The notes under the pieces are model-generated. The model did not search any database, was not told the origin of the DNA, and saw only the letters and a list, made by a program, of their open reading frames with translations. A DNA stretch of 64,000 bases from the NCBI RefSeq assembly GCF_040741455.2, contig NZ_CP160328.2, positions 744,001-808,000 of the forward strand, given 5' to 3'. The stretch comes from Snodgrassella alvi (GTDB lineage: Bacteria > Pseudomonadota > Gammaproteobacteria > Burkholderiales > Neisseriaceae). Below are positions 58,961 through 64,000 of the stretch, piece after piece; the first letter of the stretch is position 1, and each line of letters opens with the position of its first letter. A program made the position numbers and the translations under genes.

Positions 58961-60118
58961 ATGAATTCTTATTCTTTATTTGTAAGCTGCCCGCGCGGAC
59001 TGGAAGCCATATTAAATCAGGAACTGGTAAAGCTGGGCTGCGAACAGATTCACCCTCGCGATGGCGGTGTAGCCGTTAACGGTGATTTAGCCACAGTCTA
59101 CCGCATCAATCTGTATAGTCGCGTAGCCAGCCGTGTACTCATGCGCCTCAGTAGCGGCCATTTTCGCAACGAAAACGATATTTACCAACAAGCTAAAAAA
59201 GTCGACTGGACCAAATGGTTTGACGTTAAAAAAACTTTCAAAATACATATCGAAGGCAAACAGGCGCAAATCAACAGCCTGAACTTTGCTGCCCTCAAAG
59301 TAAAAGACGCCCTTTGCGACGTTTTTCGCGAGCAAAACGGCAGTCGACCCAGCGTGGAAAAATTTCAGCCCGATATTCGCATTCATGTTTTTATCGAAAA
59401 AAACGAACTATCCATTTATCTGGATACTAGTGGTGAAGCCTTATTCAAACGAGGCTACCGCAGTGACACTGGCGAAGCACCATTACGCGAAAATCTGGCC
59501 GCCGGACTGCTGATATTGGCAGGCTATAACGGCAGTCAGCCTTTTATGGATCCATTCTGCGGCAGCGGCACCCTCGCCATAGAAGCAGCATTGATAGCCA
59601 GCAACAGCGCCCCCGGCCTAGAGCGTGCTTTCGGATTTGAACACCTACTCAATTACGATGCCACCTTATGGCAGCAGCTGCGCCGTAACGCATTATCCGC
59701 AAAATGCCAGCCCCAAGCACCGATTTCTGGTGCAGATATTGATGGGAAACTGATTGTATTAGCTCAAAATAATGCTCGTTATGCCGAAGTAGAACAGTAT
59801 ATCCAGTGGCAGACTGCCGACGCACTGGATACCCGCCCCAATGGCACCAACGGCATTATGCTCAGCAATCCCCCTTACGGTGTGCGCTTGTCTGAAATCC
59901 AGTTACTACACGCTTTATACCCTCAAATGGGAAGCTGGTTGAAACAACATTTTGCCGGCTGGCAAATTGGTATGTTCAGTGCCGATCGAGATATGCCCAA
60001 ACTAATGCGCCTGTCACCCAAACGCAAAATTCCGCTTTTCAATGGCAATCTGGATTGCCGCCTATTCCTGCTGGACATGGTAGCCGGTTCTAATCGAAAT
60101 AAAGAGCACAAAGCATGA
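58961..60118 (+). CDS. THUMP-domain class I SAM-dependent rRNA methyltransferase (RlmL N-terminal half-like)
   Basis: 385 residues from the ATG at 58961. A THUMP RNA-binding domain occupies about 45-155. The Rossmann methyltransferase domain follows with [17 protein letters not shown] near 195 and the catalytic motif NPPYG near 305. The layout is that of the RlmL half of RlmKL, which makes m2G at 23S position 2445; the RlmK half is absent. The frame is open back to 58880, but residues before [15 protein letters not shown] lack a family match. Its stop overlaps the start of the next gene (ATGA), so they are coupled, both being rRNA-modification genes. Confidence 0.88.
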   Translation: MNSYSLFVSCPRGLEAILNQELVKLGCEQIHPRDGGVAVNGDLATVYRINLYSRVASRVLMRLSSGHFRNENDIYQQAKKVDWTKWFDVKKTFKIHIEGKQAQINSLNFAALKVKDALCDVFREQNGSRPSVEKFQPDIRIHVFIEKNELSIYLDTSGEALFKRGYRSDTGEAPLRENLAAGLLILAGYNGSQPFMDPFCGSGTLAIEAALIASNSAPGLERAFGFEHLLNYDATLWQQLRRNALSAKCQPQAPISGADIDGKLIVLAQNNARYAEVEQYIQWQTADALDTRPNGTNGIMLSNPPYGVRLSEIQLLHALYPQMGSWLKQHFAGWQIGMFSADRDMPKLMRLSPKRKIPLFNGNLDCRLFLLDMVAGSNRNKEHKA

Positions 60119-60858
60119 CAACCGAACAGAACGAAGTACAACGTCTGTCCAAACGCATGGCACAATTGGGCTTATGCTCACGCCGTGAAGCTGACAGCTA
60201 TATCGAACAAGGCTGGGTAAAAGTCAATGGCGTTACAGCTGTACTCGGACAGAAAGTACTAGACTCAGACCGCATCGACCTCAACCGGCAGGCACACCGC
60301 CAACAAGCCGAACGTGTCACCATCCTCTTAAATAAGCCTGTTGGCTATGTTAGTGCGCAACCGGAAAAAGGCTATCGAGCAGCCGTCGAACTGATTACCG
60401 AAACCAATCATTGGCGGGAAGACAAAAGCCCCATTCACTTTCAGGCTACCCATACACGCCATTTGGCACCGGCCGGCCGGCTGGACATCGACTCTGTTGG
60501 ATTACTTGTCCTCACTCAGGATGGGCGAATTGCCAAACAGCTAATAGGTGAAAACAGTGGCATAGAAAAAGAATATTTAGTACGCGTCAGCGGGCGTTTA
60601 GATGATAAAGGCTTGGCACTACTGAACCACGGTATTAGTTTGGATGGTGAAAAATTGCGGCCGGCCAAAGTAAACTGGCAGAATCAGGATCAATTGAAAT
60701 TTATCTTGAAACAAGGTAAAAAACGCCAGATACGACGCATGTGTGAACTTGTGGGCCTGAAAGTGATTGGACTAAAACGCGTCCGCATGGGCAGAATCAA
60801 ACTTGGTGCCCTTCCCCCCGGCCAATGGCGCTACCTGAGCCCACAGGAAAAATTCTGA
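60115..60858 (+). CDS. Pseudouridine synthase of the RsuA/RluB/E/F family
   Basis: 247 residues. An N-terminal S4 RNA-binding domain ([30 protein letters not shown]) is followed by the catalytic domain with Asp in [17 protein letters not shown], and the C-terminal [28 protein letters not shown] motif. The family converts specific uridines in rRNA to pseudouridine. It most resembles the RluF type by the [11 protein letters not shown] pattern, but the target base cannot be decided from sequence. Start overlaps the stop of the methyltransferase gene by 4 bp, so the two are translationally coupled. Confidence 0.9.
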   Translation: MTTEQNEVQRLSKRMAQLGLCSRREADSYIEQGWVKVNGVTAVLGQKVLDSDRIDLNRQAHRQQAERVTILLNKPVGYVSAQPEKGYRAAVELITETNHWREDKSPIHFQATHTRHLAPAGRLDIDSVGLLVLTQDGRIAKQLIGENSGIEKEYLVRVSGRLDDKGLALLNHGISLDGEKLRPAKVNWQNQDQLKFILKQGKKRQIRRMCELVGLKVIGLKRVRMGRIKLGALPPGQWRYLSPQEKF

Positions 60859-60919
60859 TACTAAAATTAATAGAGAAATCTAGTAATAAAATTTACTTCA
60901 GATTTCAACTAATATAATT

Positions 60920-60948
60920 TTGACATAAAAAAACAGTCTCTATATACT
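60920..60948 (+). promoter_or_regulatory. Consensus sigma-70 promoter of the lipoprotein operon
   Basis: TTGACA at 60920-60925 and TATACT at 60943-60948 with a 17-bp spacer, 30 bp before the CsgG-like start. One of the best promoters in the window. Confidence 0.85.
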
Positions 60949-60977
60949 TTGCCCAAATTAATTTAACATAAATAACC

Positions 60978-61640
60978 ATGAATAAATTTTATTTAACCTT
61001 ATTAAGCGCATTTTTATTATCAGCCTGTGCCACCGAAAGCTCACAAGTTTTAAATGTACCTAAAGTAGAAACCTATCAGCAGGCATACAATGGTATAAAA
61101 GCTCCATTGGCAGTGGGTAAATTTGATAGCCGTGGCAATATGGGCGGGGGCATTTTCAGTAACAGTACAGACCAATTGACCAGCCAGGCTAAAACCATCT
61201 TAATGGCAGATTTGCAGCAAACCGGACGTTTTTCAGTTCTTGACCGTGGCAACATGGATGAAATCAAAAACGAAGCAAATTTCAAAGGAATGAATCAGAA
61301 AATTAAGGGTGCGCGCTACGTAGTAACTGGAGCCATAACTGAATTCGGTCGCAGAAATATTGGTGATCAGCAACTATTTGGCATACTAGGACAGGGTAAA
61401 ACACAAGTAGCCTATGCCAAAGTTACACTGAGCATCGTAGACGTTCAATCCTCCGAAATTGTCTTCTCAAGTCAAGGTGCTGGTGAATTCAAACTTTCTT
61501 CACGAGAAATACTTGGTACCGGTGGCCATGCAGGCTACGACGCCACATTAAATGGAAAAGTTTTGGATCTGGCTATTCGCGAAGCAGTTAATAATCTAGT
61601 ACGCGGTATAGATAAAGGACAATGGAATCCTCAACCTTAA
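60978..61640 (+). CDS. CsgG/HfaB-family outer membrane lipoprotein
   Basis: 220 residues with a lipoprotein signal (LLSAFLLSAC), lipidated Cys at about 17. The mature part matches the CsgG fold (VAVGKFDSRG, DLQQTGRFSVLDRGNMDEIKNE, GARYVVTGAITEFG). CsgG itself is the curli export pore; this stand-alone relative with no curli genes is more like the CsgG-type protein found with the next two lipoproteins in Neisseria. First of three genes behind a consensus promoter. The intergenic gaps are 24 bp and 0-1 bp, so all three are one operon. The complex they form has no settled function. Confidence 0.88.
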   Translation: MNKFYLTLLSAFLLSACATESSQVLNVPKVETYQQAYNGIKAPLAVGKFDSRGNMGGGIFSNSTDQLTSQAKTILMADLQQTGRFSVLDRGNMDEIKNEANFKGMNQKIKGARYVVTGAITEFGRRNIGDQQLFGILGQGKTQVAYAKVTLSIVDVQSSEIVFSSQGAGEFKLSSREILGTGGHAGYDATLNGKVLDLAIREAVNNLVRGIDKGQWNPQP

Positions 61641-61664
61641 ATATAAATATTAGGTAAAACAAAA

Positions 61665-62024
61665 ATGAAACATATCTTAACAACGGCCATAGCTGCCTTG
61701 TTATTGGCTGCGTGTGCTCAGAACAATCAGCCAGCTCGCACACTTTATTACTGGGGAGATTTCAACAAACAGCAATATCAGACCCTTAATAATGCCCTGA
61801 CTCCTCAGGAACAAATAGCCAACATGGAAAAATATTTCCTTGATGCACAAAGCAATCAGGCTAAAGCTGCCCCCGGTACCCATGCACATTTGGGCATGCT
61901 TTATGCCAAAGTAGGTAATTTAGCCGGAGCCAAGACTCAGTTTGAAATGGAAAAACAAGCGTTTCCTGAATCAACCGCCTACATGAACTTTCTGCTCAAA
62001 AATGTAGCCGGAGTAAAATCATAA
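61665..62024 (+). CDS. DUF4810 lipoprotein
   Basis: 119 residues with lipobox LLLAAC. The mature protein (YYWGDFNKQQYQTLNNALTPQEQIANMEKYF and AAPGTHAHLGMLYAKVGNLAGAKTQFEMEKQAFPESTAYMNFLLKN) matches DUF4810, which has a TPR-like helical region that may mediate protein contact. Its stop overlaps the ATG of the next gene (TAATG), suggesting coupling. Neighbours are CsgG-like and GNA1162-like lipoproteins, as found together in Neisseria. Confidence 0.88.
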   Translation: MKHILTTAIAALLLAACAQNNQPARTLYYWGDFNKQQYQTLNNALTPQEQIANMEKYFLDAQSNQAKAAPGTHAHLGMLYAKVGNLAGAKTQFEMEKQAFPESTAYMNFLLKNVAGVKS

Positions 62025-62713
62025 TGCGACTAATCAAACTATTATTACCCTTGTCTGTAGCCACCATACTTTCAGCATGTGGCACCACTGCACAGAAACA
62101 GCCCTACGATTACAGCAAATTTCAGCGCACTAACCCCCGTTCTATACTGATAGTACAGCCAACTAGCTCATCAGTAGAAGTAAAAGCACCCAATGCTGTC
62201 TTAGCTCAATCAACCAGACCATTGGCAGAATCTGGCTACTATGTATTTCCAGTCGTTTTGGTCAATGAGACATTTAAAGAAAACGGATTAAATGACGGTG
62301 CAGAAATACAGGCTGTTGATTTGAAGAAAATTCGTCAAGTCTATAATCCAGATGCTATCCTATATATGGATATAGATGATTACGGTACCAAATATCAAGT
62401 GATCAACAGCACTACTACAGTAAGCGTTTCAGCTAAATTAGTTGATGCCAAAACCGGTGATATCATTTGGACAGGTGCAAAAAAAATTACCGTTAACTCC
62501 AATGATAACGGAAATCAGGGTTTTCTAAGCGCAGTCACATCTGCTTTAATATCTCAGATTAAAGACAAAGTAAAAGACACTGCTTTTGACCTAGCCGGAA
62601 ATGTTGAAGCAAACCTGCTTTCTGCCGGCAGGACAGATGGTATTCTTTATGGCCCCTATCACCCAGCCTATCAAAAACCGGTCACACAGCTACCTCCTGT
62701 GCAAAACCAATAA
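62024..62713 (+). CDS. GNA1162-family (DUF799) lipoprotein
   Basis: 229 residues with lipobox ILSAC and Cys near 19. The mature protein matches the GNA1162/DUF799 family (RSILIVQPTSSSVEVKAPNAVL, SGYYVFPVVLVNETFKENGLNDGAEI, PDAILYMDIDDYGTKYQVINS). GNA1162 of meningococcus is a surface-related antigen of unknown function with a fold resembling TolB N-terminal domains. Third gene of the operon, with a strong terminator just after it. Confidence 0.92.
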   Translation: MRLIKLLLPLSVATILSACGTTAQKQPYDYSKFQRTNPRSILIVQPTSSSVEVKAPNAVLAQSTRPLAESGYYVFPVVLVNETFKENGLNDGAEIQAVDLKKIRQVYNPDAILYMDIDDYGTKYQVINSTTTVSVSAKLVDAKTGDIIWTGAKKITVNSNDNGNQGFLSAVTSALISQIKDKVKDTAFDLAGNVEANLLSAGRTDGILYGPYHPAYQKPVTQLPPVQNQ

Positions 62714-62717
62714 ATGC

Positions 62718-62750
62718 CAAAGCCCTTTAATTCAAATTAAAGGGCTTTTT
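62718..62750 (+). terminator. Rho-independent terminator of the lipoprotein operon
   Basis: 14-bp stem (62719-62732 with 62735-62748, innermost pairs probably open) followed by T; 6 bp after the last stop. Confidence 0.9.
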
Positions 62751-63050
62751 AATGAAATGACAAAATATCAGAAATTTCAAAAAATAATAAAATCAAAATA
62801 CGACAAATAAACAACAATAATATTGTTTATAAGCTGAAAATATATAAAAACAATACCATAGCAAACCAGACTGACAACTTATACATGAAACAAAATCCCA
62901 TTACACCGTCAGATTTTTCCATTGCCACACATTTCGTTTTCACCTAAATTGTCAGCAGACAAAAATACGAAATACAGCGTAAATCAGTTAAAATAACCCG
63001 TTTACAGATTCATTAATTTAACGCCAGCAGAGCGGAACGGAACACGTTTA
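62751..63050. other. Gap before the FAD-linked oxidase gene
   Basis: About 300 bp, AT-rich in its left half, with no gene. The promoter of the following oxidase gene should lie here; no close match to consensus was found. GCGGAACGGAA lies 10-20 bases before the start codon. Confidence 0.5.
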
Positions 63051-64000
63051 ATGAGCACACAGACCAATCAGCGCATACGCGAAATTCCCTATAACTACAC
63101 CTCCTTTTCAGACCGAGAAATAGTTATCCGGCTTCTAGGTAGCCAGTCGTGGGAATTATTGCAACAATTGCGCGAACAAAGACGCACAGGTCGTTCTGCA
63201 CGCATGCTGTTTGAAATACTGGGTGACATCTGGGCAGTGATTCGCAACCCCTACCTTATCGACGACTTACTCGAACATCAGCACCGTCAACAGGCACTGG
63301 TCAAAGAAATGCATCACCGCCTAAACGAAATTCAAAAACGGCGCGATAACAACCAGCAGGTTGCCCAGCTCATAGAGAGTACCGAACAGGCCATCAACGA
63401 TTTTAACAGCAGCTTCGGCAAAACCCGCAGCAAACGCGAGCAAGTATTCAACCGTCTGCGCAAAATCACTCATAAAGACAACATCATGTTTGATGGTCTG
63501 GCACGCGTGACCCACGTCACCGATGCCACCGACTGGCGCATCGAATACCCTTTCGTTGTCATCAACCCAGACCACGAAAAAGAAGTTGCCCCGCTGGTTC
63601 GCGCCCTGATAGAGCTTGAACTAACCATCATCCCGCGCGGCGGCGGTACCGGCTACACCGGCGGTGCCATCCCCATGGACGCCATGAGCGCCGTTATCAA
63701 CACAGAAAAACTCGACCAGTACAGCCCAGTAGCCTTACAAGCATTACCCGGACTCGAAGGCACCCACCCCGTTATCAACTGTGGTGCTGGCGTCGTTACC
63801 CGCCGCGTAGAAGAAGCAGCCACAGCTGCCGGCTGGGTATTTGCCGTCGACCCCACCTCAGCCGATGCCTGCTGTATCGGCGGCAACGTAGCCATGAACG
63901 CCGGTGGAAAAAAAGCCGTATTATGGGGCACCACCCTCGACAACCTCGCTTGGTGGAAAATGGTTAACCCCCAAGGCCAGTGGCTGAAAATCGAACGTGT
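63051..64000 (+). CDS. Large FAD-binding oxidoreductase (DUF3683/FAD-linked oxidase), 3' end off the window
   Basis: Frame opens at ATG 63051 and runs 316 codons without stop to the edge. The first 150 residues or so match the DUF3683-type N-terminus ([50 protein letters not shown]). The FAD-binding (PCMH) domain then begins, with [14 protein letters not shown] near 195 and [15 protein letters not shown] near 245. Members also carry a C-terminal FAD-oxidase domain and Fe-S cluster region that is not visible here. They are thought to oxidise 2-hydroxy acids such as D-lactate and pass electrons to quinone or to a membrane partner. Substrate not determined. Confidence 0.88.
   Translation, partial: MSTQTNQRIREIPYNYTSFSDREIVIRLLGSQSWELLQQLREQRRTGRSARMLFEILGDIWAVIRNPYLIDDLLEHQHRQQALVKEMHHRLNEIQKRRDNNQQVAQLIESTEQAINDFNSSFGKTRSKREQVFNRLRKITHKDNIMFDGLARVTHVTDATDWRIEYPFVVINPDHEKEVAPLVRALIELELTIIPRGGGTGYTGGAIPMDAMSAVINTEKLDQYSPVALQALPGLEGTHPVINCGAGVVTRRVEEAATAAGWVFAVDPTSADACCIGGNVAMNAGGKKAVLWGTTLDNLAWWKMVNPQGQWLKIER

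Overview
The window looks like chromosome of a Neisseriaceae betaproteobacterium, most likely Snodgrassella (bee-gut symbiont) or a close relative. This is inferred from Neisseria-like SspA/SspB, KdsA, RpoD, TamA/TamB and GNA1162-family proteins on an AT-rich genome with long AT-rich gaps, plus a very large ESPR autotransporter and a prePAAR/Rhs toxin locus of the type VI effector kind. No species marker was checked against a database. Most genes are ordinary housekeeping genes; the accessory parts are the autotransporter, the Rhs locus and a decayed second uvrC copy.

Layout. 1-2.3 kb: end of a probable dnaG, rpoD, and a CAU tRNA that reads as tRNA-Ile2. 2.3-9.9 kb: a 1-kb AT-rich gap and a 2205-residue autotransporter with eight 336-bp repeats. 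10-14.5 kb: a copper oxidase (cueO) behind a CueR-type promoter, then ahpC and ahpF on the minus strand. 14.5-18 kb: a YjdF-like membrane protein, a small membrane protein, sspA-sspB and a Nif3 protein. 18.8-26.4 kb: carA-leuE-carB behind a leader with an intrinsic terminator, guaB, and a DUF4124 protein. 26.5-32 kb: uvrC, a CMD-family gene divergent from its probable MerR regulator, a uvrC pseudogene, a membrane protein and a peptidoglycan amidase. 32-42 kb: relA, apt, kdsA, and the coupled pair tamA-tamB.

42-50.6 kb: a DUF3592 protein, a DoxX protein divergent from a LysR regulator, a glycerate kinase, a SnoaL-like protein, mgtA with a short acidic leader ORF, and mutY. 51-57 kb: a prePAAR-TM-PAAR-Rhs effector with an AT-rich HNH-like tip, an overlapping immunity candidate, an orphan rhs 3' fragment about 97% identical to the parent, and a second orphan immunity-like gene. 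57.3-64 kb: ada, a THUMP rRNA methyltransferase overlapping a pseudouridine synthase, a three-lipoprotein operon (CsgG, DUF4810, GNA1162/DUF799) behind a consensus promoter, and the 5' part of a large FAD-linked oxidase running off the end.

The least expected signals are: the mgtA leader peptide with an acidic N-terminus (an MgtL-like design without sequence homology); the carA leader terminator; the decayed uvrC copy ending at the same stop position as the intact gene; the 996-bp exact duplication inside the autotransporter; and the rhs tip/immunity array.
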